Part shown: positions 1 to 7,649 of the stretch, piece after piece
Layout of the letters: each line of letters opens with the position of its first letter
How positions within the stretch are numbered: position 1 is the first letter of the stretch
Assembly (NCBI GenBank): GCA_021782065.1
Contig: JAJXVQ010000039.1
Span: 1 to 9,211 of the forward strand
Source of the DNA: Pseudomonadota bacterium
Lineage (GTDB): Bacteria; Pseudomonadota; Gammaproteobacteria; UBA1113
Direction of reading: 5' to 3'
DNA length: 9,211 nt
Notes under the pieces: generated by a model
Seen by the model: only the letters and a program-made list of their open reading frames with translations
Databases searched by the model: none
Told to the model about the DNA's origin: nothing
Made by a program: the position numbers and the translations under genes

Positions 1-97
1 CTCGGTTACACCCTTGATGATCGATTTTACCCATCATGCAGTTATGGATGGTATAGGTGATTGGCTGGTAAAAATGGAACAGGATGAAATGGAATGA
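1..97 (+). CDS. surE: 5'/3'-nucleotidase SurE, C-terminal end (partial)
   Basis: This is the 3' end of a gene entering from the left edge; codons are in phase from base 2 to the TGA at 95-97. The 31 visible residues begin SVTPLMIDFTHHAV and end WLVKMEQDEME. They match the SurE C-terminus, where a 'VSVTPL..D.T.H' strand is followed by a short helix with 'DWL'. SurE is a cytoplasmic metal-dependent nucleoside monophosphatase/exopolyphosphatase linked to stress survival. The catalytic N-terminal part lies outside the window, so activity cannot be judged. The stop codon overlaps the nlpD start (ATGA), which implies co-transcription and translational coupling. The surE-nlpD adjacency, as part of the classical surE-pcm-nlpD-rpoS cluster, supports the call. 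Confidence 0.85.
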   Translation, partial: SVTPLMIDFTHHAVMDGIGDWLVKMEQDEME

Positions 98-912
98 ATC
101 GCTGCCATCGTATTTTGTGTTTAAGCTTTATTTTGCCAATCCTGATCACCGCATGTAGTTCGCATGAAGCTCCAACGGCACCTATAGTCAATGGCTGGCA
201 TGAGCCTATCTCCAAGCAGGGTGTTTACATAGTTCGTCCTGGCGACGGGTTATATGCTATTGCTTGGCGCTATGGTTTGGATTACCGCAATATCGTGCGC
301 ATCAATCATCTTTCTGAGCCTTACACATTACAAACAGGGCAAAAACTTTATTTAGTACAGCCTACCGCGCAAGATAAGAAAATGGCAGCGGCATTAGCAG
401 CAAAACCGGTTGCAACTCAAACCGTCGCGGCAAAACCAGCTGCGACTAAACCAGTACAACCACAAAGTGCTGCCGTAGCACCACCCGCAAAGAAAGCAGC
501 TCCTGCCGCCGCTGCAACAAGTCCAGTCGCAACGGCTTCTGACTTAACTTGGAAATGGCCCGCAGCAGGCACGGTTGAGCAAGGCTTTAATGCCAATAGT
601 GCGCAAAATAAGGGAATTAATATTGTCAATAAGATGGGTACCCCTATTAAAGCAGCTGCCGCAGGGCAAGTGGTTTACAGCGGTAGCGGTTTACCGGGTT
701 ATGGTTACTTGATCATCATCAAACACAACGATATTTATTTGAGCGCTTATGCACACAACAGCGCCGTCTTGGTGAAGGAAGGGGAAAAAGTAAAAGCCGG
801 GCAAACCATCGCACGCATGGGCAATACGGGTGCCGACAAAGTCATGCTGCATTTTGAAATCCGCCGCCGTGGTCAGCCTATAGACCCAGAAACGGTGTTG
901 CCGAAGCGGTAG
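94..912 (+). CDS. nlpD: NlpD-type LysM/LytM lipoprotein, amidase activator
   Basis: The 272-residue product has a hydrophobic signal sequence ending in the lipobox ITAC, with acylated Cys21, so it should be a lipoprotein. Serine follows the cysteine, which favours outer-membrane sorting. A LysM peptidoglycan-binding domain spans about 43-87 (VRPGDGLYAIAWRYGL). It is followed by an Ala/Pro/Lys-rich flexible linker (about 92-150) and a C-terminal LytM/M23 domain (about 155-270). The domain lacks the zinc ligands of active M23 peptidases: the HxxxD-type site reads NKGIN (Asn176 instead of Asp), and the HxH site reads MLHFE with only one histidine. This degeneracy is typical of NlpD/EnvC, which activate periplasmic amidases (AmiC for NlpD in E. 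coli) during septal splitting rather than cutting peptidoglycan. The start at 94 is supported by AGGA at 81-84 and the four-base overlap with surE. No rpoS follows, contrary to the usual arrangement. Confidence 0.92.
   Translation: MNRCHRILCLSFILPILITACSSHEAPTAPIVNGWHEPISKQGVYIVRPGDGLYAIAWRYGLDYRNIVRINHLSEPYTLQTGQKLYLVQPTAQDKKMAAALAAKPVATQTVAAKPAATKPVQPQSAAVAPPAKKAAPAAAATSPVATASDLTWKWPAAGTVEQGFNANSAQNKGINIVNKMGTPIKAAAAGQVVYSGSGLPGYGYLIIIKHNDIYLSAYAHNSAVLVKEGEKVKAGQTIARMGNTGADKVMLHFEIRRRGQPIDPETVLPKR
397..456 (+). repeat. Two 30-bp tandem units in the nlpD linker
   Basis: Residues 102-111 (AAKPVATQTV) and 112-121 (AAKPAATKPV) of NlpD are two adjacent ten-residue units, so the DNA repeats with a 30-bp period. 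They lie in the flexible linker between the LysM and LytM domains, a segment that tolerates length change in this family. Copy number could vary between strains. Confidence 0.6.
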
Positions 913-933
913 AGCTCGGTTGCAAGAAATAAA

Positions 934-1848
934 TCAAATTTCTTTTGACAAACTTCGATACACCAGATTTTCACACAATTTTGGTTTTTTCTTCTTTGTA
1001 AAGAAATTACAAAATGAGGAACTGTTCTTCTCCAGTAGGATGTGCAATTTTTCTGGAGAGTTTTCCTTCAAAGCCTCGTTTATAGCGGTAATCTTTTCTT
1101 GGGTCTTTATTGCTGCCTCTTTTATAGCGTTAATTTTTTCTAGGGCTTTTATCTGATGCTTTTTACTAGCGCCGGGTTTTTCGGATCGCCTAATTTCTTC
1201 TATCCATTCCAAATGCGTAAATTTTTCTTTCAACTCACTCATTTCTTTTTTCAATCGTCTAATTTCTGCTGCTGCGTGTCCACGCTCATTTATGTTTATG
1301 CCTGGTTTAAATTTACCATCGTTGAAAAAGCTATTTCTATCCTCGAAACAAAGTATGTGTGAGCTCTCCTTTACTGCATCAAGTAATTCTGTTTTAAGAT
1401 CGTCATTAGATAAGCTTTTTATAATACTAAAAACACCTATTTTATTTTCGGCACCCACTACAGCCAAACCAACGAAGTGATATTTATCATTAATTTTTAC
1501 AGCGATCATTAAGGGACCATCAACTATTATAGTGTCGCTAGAATAGTGAGCGTTGCTCGAGTCATAGGTGGTTATTGAAAACTTACCCTTTTCAATAGTA
1601 ACAATATTAGGAGACGTAATATTGCTTTGTTTTGATCCCGCCGCAATTAAATAATTACGGGAGCGCTTGCACCCCAAAAGTATGTGCTCTCCAAGAAAGA
1701 AAAGCTTATCGTCATCGTTTACCTCATCGTCGATTTTTACATAAGAAGTACCTATCTCAAAGAGGTGATTATAGGTATCGCAAAAAAGTTGCATATTTAG
1801 TTTGCAGTCGGCTATTATTTCATCTACAACAGGATCATTTGCTGCCAT
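934..1848 (-). CDS. Unrecognised 304-residue protein with C-terminal coiled coil
   Basis: I do not recognise this gene. The product is probably cytoplasmic or secreted without a classical signal: there is no N-terminal signal peptide and no clear membrane segment. Residues 1-185 look globular, with alternating hydrophobic strands (for example LMIAVKINDKYHFVGLAVVG at about 113-132). Residues about 190-275 are charged, Lys/Glu-rich and strongly helical, consistent with a coiled coil, and include two 14-residue repeats (233-260). The tail is basic (TKKKKPK) and ends NLVYRSLSKEI. The start is supported by GGAGA at 1855-1859, six bases before ATG. The DNA is visibly more A+T-rich than the neighbouring core genes. 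It converges on nlpD with a 21-base gap, where rpoS would be expected. The shape resembles accessory proteins or effectors of intracellular bacteria, but that is only inference; it could be a lineage-specific orphan. It is very likely a real gene because of its length, ribosome-binding site and the repeat conserved in phase. Confidence 0.75.
   Translation of the reverse strand: MAANDPVVDEIIADCKLNMQLFCDTYNHLFEIGTSYVKIDDEVNDDDKLFFLGEHILLGCKRSRNYLIAAGSKQSNITSPNIVTIEKGKFSITTYDSSNAHYSSDTIIVDGPLMIAVKINDKYHFVGLAVVGAENKIGVFSIIKSLSNDDLKTELLDAVKESSHILCFEDRNSFFNDGKFKPGININERGHAAAEIRRLKKEMSELKEKFTHLEWIEEIRRSEKPGASKKHQIKALEKINAIKEAAIKTQEKITAINEALKENSPEKLHILLEKNSSSFCNFFTKKKKPKLCENLVYRSLSKEI
1073..1151 (-). 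repeat. Degenerate 42-bp tandem duplication in the coiled-coil gene
   Basis: Bases 1073-1109 and 1115-1151 align at an offset of 42 bp with six mismatches in 37 positions. In the encoded protein this gives two consecutive 14-residue units, IKALEKINAIKEAA and IKTQEKITAINEAL (residues 233-246 and 247-260), with nine identical positions. A 14-residue period equals two heptads, so the duplication lengthens the coiled coil without breaking its register. Confidence 0.75.
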
Positions 1849-1882
1849 AATGTTTCTCCACTAATGGGTTTCTAGTTAATCC

Positions 1883-1888
1883 ATCATA
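1883..1888 (-). promoter_or_regulatory. Possible -10 box (TATGAT) of the coiled-coil gene
   Basis: On the minus strand TATGAT matches the sigma70 -10 consensus at five of six positions, and would give a leader of roughly 28 bases before the ATG at 1848. The 17-base-spaced upstream hexamer (TAGATA) is a poor -35, so the promoter is weak, needs an activator, or is a chance match in A+T-rich DNA. Confidence 0.3.
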
Positions 1889-1945
1889 TTCTTAATATCC
1901 CTTTTTATCTAATTAAATTGCACAAGCTACATTTTTTCTCTGCGC

Positions 1946-2168
1946 CGTCATTGCGAGCTTGCGAAGCAATCCAGAAGTAAAATCCTGGATTTATAATATA
2001 TCTCAGTTTTTGATTAGTCTTATTTTAAATAATAGTTCTTCGCATTGCTTAAAATTTTGCTGGATTGCCGCGCTGCGTTCGTCTTATTCGGGGCAATTCA
2101 ATTACTCCTTTATCGTCAACGCACACAGATCTTATTCTAAATCCATTATTCGCTTGCTCGCAATGACG
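1946..2168. repeat. Imperfect inverted-repeat element (MITE-like) with split right arm
   Basis: The left arm at 1946-1974 reads cgtcattgcgagcttgcg, then aa, then gcaatccag. The right side carries its reverse complement in two pieces: ctggattgc at 2060-2068 (perfect, 9 nt) and cgcttgctcgcaatgacg at 2151-2168 (18 nt with two mismatches; the outer 13 nt are perfect). The 82 bases at 2069-2150 separate the two pieces and have no counterpart on the left. Repeats with this 'cgtcattgcgag...gcaatcc' core are, to my knowledge, dispersed in many bacterial genomes as non-autonomous elements. No transposase is encoded, and I see no clear target-site duplication. Confidence 0.65.
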
Positions 2169-2190
2169 ATGCGGCGAGTTCTTTGCTAGC

Positions 2191-2219
2191 ATAGTTAATT
2201 CGTAGAGACGAATAGTTAA
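2191..2219. repeat. Small hairpin flanked by direct repeats downstream of gatB
   Basis: ATTCGT-AGAG-ACGAAT at 2198-2213 can form a six-bp stem with a four-base loop. It is bracketed by two copies of atagttaa (2191-2198 and 2212-2219). It lies about 30 bases past the gatB stop and might help end gatCAB transcription, but no T tract follows on the minus strand, so it is not a classical intrinsic terminator. Confidence 0.35.
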
Positions 2220-2248
2220 GTTGAAAGTGCAGAGTAGAGTAGCTTAAT

Positions 2249-3700
2249 TTATCCCGCCAACTTTTGCTTCAACAATTCGTTTACCTGCGCCGGATTGGCC
2301 TTACCTGCAGTTTGTTTCATCACTAAACCTACGAAATAACCAAATAAGCGATCTTTACCGGAGCGGTATTCGGCCAATTGCGATGGATTAGCCAGCATGA
2401 GTTCATCGATCACTTTTTCTAAAGCAGCGCTATCGTTTTCTTGCACTAAGCCTTCGCGTTCTATAATGACACTGGCTTCTTCGCCGCTAGACCACATTTT
2501 TTCAAATACAGTTTTAGCGATTTTACCGGAAATGATATTGTCCGCCAGGTGTGATAACAAACCGCCCAAAGCGCGTGCGCTAATAGGCGATTGTTCTATA
2601 TCCAAGTTATTTTTATTCAATAAAGCAGATAATTCTCCCATGACCCAATTAGCGGTGATTTTTGCTGAGGCTTTAGTGTGAGCCAAGGCTTCTTCAAAAA
2701 AATCACATAAGGCTTTATTGCTGGTTAAGACATTGGCATCGTATTCGCTTAAAGCATACTCTTGTTGTAAGCGCAGTCGTTTTTGCCAGGGCAGTTCTGG
2801 CATGGTAGTAGCCACTTCATCTATAAAAGCTTGTGACACTTCCACAGGCAACAAATCCGGATCGGGAAAATAACGGTAATCGTTGGCATTTTCTTTACTG
2901 CGCATGGAGCGGGTTTCGTTCTTAGCCGAATCGTATAAACGCGTTTCTTGAACGATAGTGCCGCCTTGTTCTAATACCTGAATTTGCCGGGCGATTTCAT
3001 ATTCGATAGCCTTTTCTACGAAGCGAAAGGAATTCACATTCTTAATTTCAGCGCGTGTGCCAAACTCGGGAGCACCTTTTTTACGTACTGACACATTGGC
3101 ATCGCAGCGGAAAGAGCCTTCTTGTAAATTGCCATCGCAGATTTGTAAATAACCCACCAAGGCATGCAGGGTTTTAAGATAAGCCACGGCTTCGGCAGCG
3201 CTACGCAATTCGGGTTCACTGACGATTTCTAATAAAGGTACGCCTGCGCGATTCAGATCAACTCCCGTCATGCTATTAAATGCATCGTGTAAGGATTTAC
3301 CGGCATCTTCTTCTAGATGGGCGCGAGTGATACCTATAGAAAGGTTACGACCGTCTTCTGTGATAACCGGCAAAGTGCCGCGACCGACTATAGGGTGTTC
3401 AAATTGCGTGATTTGATAGCCTTTAGGTAAATCTGGATAAAAATAATTTTTACGTGCAAAGATAGAGCGTTTGCCTATGTCTGCATTCACGCTCAAACCA
3501 AAACGTACTGCCATCGTTAATACTTCGCGGTTTAACACCGGTAACACACCAGGAAAGGCTAAATCTACAGCGCAAGCTTGGCTATTCGGTTTAGCGCCAT
3601 AATGTGCAGAGGCACCGGAAAAAAGTTTGGCTTTAGTTGCTAGTTGTACGTGTACTTCCAGGCCAATCACACTTTCCCATTCTGATTTAGTTGTAGTCAT
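2249..3700 (-). CDS. gatB: Asp-tRNA(Asn)/Glu-tRNA(Gln) amidotransferase subunit B
   Basis: GatB binds the misacylated tRNA, phosphorylates the Glu or Asp side chain with ATP and transfers ammonia delivered from GatA, making Gln-tRNA(Gln) or Asn-tRNA(Asn) in the cytoplasm. The 483-residue length matches the family (about 475-485). Seen motifs are GLEVHVQL (13-20, Glu15 and His17 in the metal/active-site region), [17 protein letters not shown] (81-97), HLEEDAGK (128-135), [17 protein letters not shown] (148-164) and [12 protein letters not shown] (274-285). The C-terminal helical and YqeY-like tRNA-binding tail spans about 300-483 and ends with the typical GKANP..VNELL. The start is set by GGAG at 3707-3710, inside the last codons of gatA and six bases before ATG. 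Only three bases separate the two genes, so translation should be coupled. It is the last gene of gatCAB. No truncation or missing motif is visible. Confidence 0.97.
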   Translation of the reverse strand: MTTTKSEWESVIGLEVHVQLATKAKLFSGASAHYGAKPNSQACAVDLAFPGVLPVLNREVLTMAVRFGLSVNADIGKRSIFARKNYFYPDLPKGYQITQFEHPIVGRGTLPVITEDGRNLSIGITRAHLEEDAGKSLHDAFNSMTGVDLNRAGVPLLEIVSEPELRSAAEAVAYLKTLHALVGYLQICDGNLQEGSFRCDANVSVRKKGAPEFGTRAEIKNVNSFRFVEKAIEYEIARQIQVLEQGGTIVQETRLYDSAKNETRSMRSKENANDYRYFPDPDLLPVEVSQAFIDEVATTMPELPWQKRLRLQQEYALSEYDANVLTSNKALCDFFEEALAHTKASAKITANWVMGELSALLNKNNLDIEQSPISARALGGLLSHLADNIISGKIAKTVFEKMWSSGEEASVIIEREGLVQENDSAALEKVIDELMLANPSQLAEYRSGKDRLFGYFVGLVMKQTAGKANPAQVNELLKQKLAG

Positions 3701-3703
3701 TTT

Positions 3704-5161
3704 TTACTCCATGGCCGTAGGATGTTGCTGATGCCAATCGCTGTGGCATTGGTATTGATGGGCGATGTTTAATAGTTTACTTTCTTGCATATAATGTCCC
3801 ATTAATTGTAAACCTACGGGCAAGCCATTTATAAAGCCTGCAGGCATAGACAATCCTGGTAAACCAGCTAGGTTTAAGGCCAAGGTATAAATATCGCATT
3901 GGTACATAGTGACGGGATCAGACACTTTTTCACCTATTTTAAAAGCAGGCGTAGGTGTAGTGGGGGAAGCAATCGCATCTACTTTTTTAAAAGCTTCATC
4001 AAAGTCTTGTTTGATCAATTGTCGCGTCTTTTGTGCTTGTAAATAATACGCGTCGTAATAACCAGCCGATAATACATAAGTGCCGATCAAAATACGACGT
4101 TTAACTTCAGTGCCAAAGCCTTCGCCGCGGCTGCGTAAGTATAAATCGTTTAAATCGCGTGGATTTTCACAGCGATAGCCATAGCGTACACCATCATAAC
4201 GCGATAAATTAGAAGAGCATTCAGCAGGAGCCAGCACATAATAAGTAGGAATAGCGAGATCAGCATGAGGCAAAGAAATCTCTACCAAGGTAGCGCCTAG
4301 CTTTTCTAAGACTTTTAAGGCCTCTTCTAAAGTTTTTTGCATGGGTCCACTGACATGGCTAAAATACTCTTTAGGTAAACCAATTTTCAAACCGGCAATC
4401 GAACGGTTTAGATGTTGCGTATAATCTTCTACAGGCACATTCAAAGAAGTAGAATCACGTTCATCAAAACCGGCCATGGCGTTTAATAATAAAGCCACAT
4501 CTTCTGCACTTTTCGCAAAAGGGCCACCTTGATCTAAACTAGAAGCAAAAGCCACCATGCCATAACGTGACACGCGGCCATAAGTAGGTTTTAAACCCGT
4601 AAGGCCGCATAACGCTGCCGGTTGGCGTATAGAACCACCTGTATCGGTGCCAGTGGCAGCGGGGACTAATCCTGCAGCAACCGCGGCTGCGGAACCGCCC
4701 GAGGAACCGCCGGGTACGTAATCGGTATTCCAGGGATTTAACACTGGGCCATAAAAACTATTTTCATTGGAAGAACCCATAGCGAATTCATCCATATTGG
4801 TTTTGCCTAAGGTGATTAAACCTGTGTCGCGGCATTTAGTGACGACGGTAGCATCATAAGGCGCAATAAAATTATCTAACATTTTGGAAGCACAGCTGGT
4901 TTTAACGCCATCGGTGCAAAATAAATCTTTGTGTGCCATCGGTAAACCTAGGAGCGGCGGTGCATTTTCCGGATCGCGAGCACGCAAAGTATCGGCTTTT
5001 TGAGCTTCTTGTAATGCGCTTTCTCCAGTGACGGTGATAAAAGCATTTAATTGTGGGTTAAAGCGTTCAATGCGCTTTAAATAATGGCTCACCAACTCGT
5101 GGCTAGACACTTCTTTTTTGTGCAAAGCCAATTTTAATTCAGTCAAACTTTTAAAATGCAT
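3704..5161 (-). CDS. gatA: Asp-tRNA(Asn)/Glu-tRNA(Gln) amidotransferase subunit A
   Basis: GatA is the glutaminase of the GatCAB complex: it hydrolyses glutamine and channels ammonia to GatB. It belongs to the amidase-signature family. The Ser-cisSer-Lys triad is visible as Lys78 (PMAHKDLF), Ser153 in GGSSGGS (151-157) and Ser177 in [12 protein letters not shown] (171-182). Further family landmarks are [13 protein letters not shown] (119-131), [19 protein letters not shown] (190-208) and a C-terminal segment with [12 protein letters not shown]. The 485-residue length is normal. The chosen ATG is preceded on the minus strand by GGAA (5169-5172, seven bases upstream), a modest ribosome-binding site. 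It lies 21 bases after the gatC stop and three bases before gatB, as the middle gene of the operon. Confidence 0.97.
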   Translation of the reverse strand: MHFKSLTELKLALHKKEVSSHELVSHYLKRIERFNPQLNAFITVTGESALQEAQKADTLRARDPENAPPLLGLPMAHKDLFCTDGVKTSCASKMLDNFIAPYDATVVTKCRDTGLITLGKTNMDEFAMGSSNENSFYGPVLNPWNTDYVPGGSSGGSAAAVAAGLVPAATGTDTGGSIRQPAALCGLTGLKPTYGRVSRYGMVAFASSLDQGGPFAKSAEDVALLLNAMAGFDERDSTSLNVPVEDYTQHLNRSIAGLKIGLPKEYFSHVSGPMQKTLEEALKVLEKLGATLVEISLPHADLAIPTYYVLAPAECSSNLSRYDGVRYGYRCENPRDLNDLYLRSRGEGFGTEVKRRILIGTYVLSAGYYDAYYLQAQKTRQLIKQDFDEAFKKVDAIASPTTPTPAFKIGEKVSDPVTMYQCDIYTLALNLAGLPGLSMPAGFINGLPVGLQLMGHYMQESKLLNIAHQYQCHSDWHQQHPTAME

Positions 5162-5182
5162 GGTTCGGTTCCAAAATAAGGG

Positions 5183-5470
5183 TTATTCGATGACTTGGGG
5201 CACTAGGTAATAATCTAATTGTTTAGCCGGGGCTAAGGCTTGAAATTTCTCGTGCTGGTCGCTTTCGGTGACTTTATCCGCCACGGTGCGTTGTTGGCTT
5301 GCTTGGGGGTGAGCCAATGGCGTGATGCCTTTGGTGTCCACGGCTTGCAACTGATCGATTAAGGTGAAAATTTGCTCAATTTCATGATGGCAACGATTCA
5401 ACTCTGCATCGCTCATAGCAATACGGGCCAAATAGGCGGTTTCTTGTACTTTTTTGATCGATAGGGTCAT
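5183..5470 (-). CDS. gatC: Asp-tRNA(Asn)/Glu-tRNA(Gln) amidotransferase subunit C
   Basis: GatC is the small belt-like subunit that wraps GatA and GatB and is needed for stable complex assembly. With the start at 5470 the protein has 95 residues, the usual length. It shows the N-terminal helix pattern VQETAYLARIAMSDAEL (8-24), the central VDTKGITPLAHP (44-55) and the terminal YLVPQVIE (88-95), all typical of GatC. The frame stays open upstream to ATGs at 5497 and 5542. The 5470 start is preferred because AGAGGA (5478-5483) precedes it at good spacing and the family begins here. In addition, the likely -10 box (5498-5503) places transcription start near 5491, downstream of both alternatives. 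It is the first gene of gatCAB. Confidence 0.93.
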   Translation of the reverse strand: MTLSIKKVQETAYLARIAMSDAELNRCHHEIEQIFTLIDQLQAVDTKGITPLAHPQASQQRTVADKVTESDQHEKFQALAPAKQLDYYLVPQVIE

Positions 5471-5497
5471 GACGGTGTCCTCTAGGCTAATAGCCAT

Positions 5498-5526
5498 ATT
5501 ATCTCTAAAAAGGGCTTTAGTAGCAA
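5498..5526 (-). promoter_or_regulatory. Probable sigma70 promoter of gatCAB
   Basis: Reading the minus strand, a -35 box TTGCTA (5521-5526, four of six consensus positions) and a -10 box GATAAT (5498-5503, five of six) are separated by an ideal 17-base spacer (5504-5520). Transcription would begin near 5491, giving a leader of about 20 bases to the gatC ATG at 5470. Confidence 0.65.
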
Positions 5527-5531
5527 ATGAG

Positions 5532-5560
5532 TTGTGCCCCAACGCTATAGCGCCTATAAT
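5532..5560 (+). promoter_or_regulatory. Probable sigma70 promoter of mreBCD
   Basis: A perfect -10 box TATAAT (5555-5560) is preceded at 17 bases by TTGTGC (5532-5537), which keeps the TTG of the -35 consensus. Transcription would start around 5566-5569 and leave a leader of about 60 bases to the mreB ATG. Two copies of CTATAG (5545-5550 and 5567-5572) bracket the -10 box. Confidence 0.65.
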
Positions 5561-5572
5561 AGCTCCCTATAG

Positions 5573-6670
<1,098 letters not shown>

Positions 6671-6682
6671 TAGGATGTTGCG

Positions 6683-6751
6683 ATGAGCTACTCTTCTATC
6701 TACCCGTGCTGTAAAGCTCAGATTGGGCGTATCTTGAAAGGGGGCGAGTAG
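6683..6751 (+). CDS. Possible 22-residue small ORF between mreB and mreC
   Basis: The 85-base gap between mreB and mreC contains an ATG at 6683 with AGGA (6672-6675) seven bases upstream. It reads 22 codons to TAG at 6749-6751, four bases before the mreC ATG. The peptide begins MSYSSIYPCC and ends RILKGGE. Its last codons contain the AGGGGG (6739-6744) that serves mreC, so ribosomes leaving it could feed mreC. I recognise no homologue. It may be a translational-coupling leader, a short protein, or chance. Confidence 0.25.
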   Translation: MSYSSIYPCCKAQIGRILKGGE

Positions 6752-6755
6752 TTAT

Positions 6756-7649
6756 ATGTTATTTCGTCATTCAACGGGTTTAGGACTAAGGGTATTAAGC
6801 CTATCAGTATTAATGGTAGGCTTAATGGTCGCCGATCATCATTATCGTTATGTCAATAATGTGCGTAATGCATTGTCGGTGTTATTAATACCTTTACAAT
6901 ACATTTTAAATACGCCGGTACAAGCCATCGATTGGTTGAAGGTGAGTGCGGCTACGCAACATGAATTGGCCACTGAAAATATTCGTTTAAAGCAACAATT
7001 GTTGCTGATGCAAGTCAGCCTACAACAACTTATCAACATGCAACAAGAAAACAGTCAATTACGCGCTTTGTTAAAATCTTCATCGCGTATCAATGGTCAG
7101 TTTCAAGAAGCTAAACTCTTAGCGATGAATTTAGAACCGACCTCAGCAGAAGTGGTTTTAGATAAAGGCAGCCGTGAAGGGGTGGCAATAGGACAAGTGG
7201 TGATCGATGTTTCGGGCGTTATGGGACAAATCATAGGCGTGACGCCTTTTACCAGTCGTTTATTGCTGATTACCGATCCGCGCAGTGGTGTGCCCGTGCA
7301 AGATGATCGTTCCGGATTTCAAGCGGTTATTGTGGGCGCGGGTGCCAACAGGCCTTTATCACTCATTCATGTTGCAGAAACCGATGACATCAAAGTAGGC
7401 GATCTATTAGTGACATCGAGTTTGGGTGCGCGTTATCCAGAAGGTTATCCTATAGGGCAAATTACCCACATAGACAAAATGTCCGGTGAACCCTTCATGA
7501 ATATAGAAGTGGAACCCAGTGCCTTGCTAGAGCAGAGTAGGCGCGTGTTGATCGTGTCACATTATTTGAATGATGATACTAAAAAAATGTTGTACGAGAT
7601 GACTCCAGTAGCAACTAAACCAGCCACTACACCAGGGGCAAAACAATGA
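6756..7649 (+). CDS. mreC: Cell-shape protein MreC
   Basis: MreC is a bitopic inner-membrane protein whose periplasmic domain links MreB and MreD to the elongation synthases PBP2 and RodA. The 297-residue product has a short cytoplasmic N-terminus and one membrane helix (about 9-26). A coiled coil follows (about 64-108; ENIRLKQQLLLMQ..LQQL), then the two beta-barrel subdomains (about 115-268). Typical motifs are VVLDKGSREGVAIGQ (133-147), DVSGVMGQI (151-159), LITDPRSGVPV (171-181) and LGARYPEGYPIG (223-234). A Thr/Pro-rich tail ends the protein. The purine-rich AGGGGG at 6739-6744 is a ribosome-binding site with slightly long spacing (11 bases). The stop overlaps the mreD start by four bases, so the two are translationally coupled. 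Confidence 0.95.
   Translation: MLFRHSTGLGLRVLSLSVLMVGLMVADHHYRYVNNVRNALSVLLIPLQYILNTPVQAIDWLKVSAATQHELATENIRLKQQLLLMQVSLQQLINMQQENSQLRALLKSSSRINGQFQEAKLLAMNLEPTSAEVVLDKGSREGVAIGQVVIDVSGVMGQIIGVTPFTSRLLLITDPRSGVPVQDDRSGFQAVIVGAGANRPLSLIHVAETDDIKVGDLLVTSSLGARYPEGYPIGQITHIDKMSGEPFMNIEVEPSALLEQSRRVLIVSHYLNDDTKKMLYEMTPVATKPATTPGAKQ

Larger units (their letters stand above)
1849..2248. other. 400-bp gene-free stretch between the orphan gene and gatB
   Basis: No ORF here has family-like content or a convincing ribosome-binding site. The stretch holds the leader and possible promoter of the orphan gene (1849-1911), a 223-bp inverted-repeat element (1946-2168) and a small repeat/hairpin cluster (2191-2219) just downstream of gatB. 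No tRNA or recognisable small-RNA gene was seen, and no strong intrinsic terminator with a T tract. Confidence 0.6.

Noticed and set aside
417..629. 70-codon minus-strand ORF opposite nlpD
   Set aside because: It is the antisense reading of the Ala/Lys/Pro-rich linker; its Ala/Gly-rich product is a composition artefact and no ribosome-binding site supports it.
155..905. NlpD as an active M23 endopeptidase
   Set aside because: The zinc-binding His/Asp and the first His of HxH are replaced (NKGIN, MLHFE), so an amidase-activating role is far more likely.
924..944. AAGAAAT / ATTTCTT inverted repeat between nlpD and the convergent gene, a possible bidirectional terminator
   Set aside because: The stem is seven bp and almost all A-T, with a seven-base loop and only a short T run; too weak to call a terminator.
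920..1480. Plus-strand ORFs of 62-78 codons opposite the orphan coiled-coil gene
   Set aside because: Their Phe/Ser-rich products are the complement of Lys/Glu-rich codons on the minus strand. They overlap one another and lack support.
1959..2189. 76-codon plus-strand ORF in the gene-free stretch
   Set aside because: It runs through the inverted-repeat element, has no ribosome-binding site and shows no protein-like pattern.
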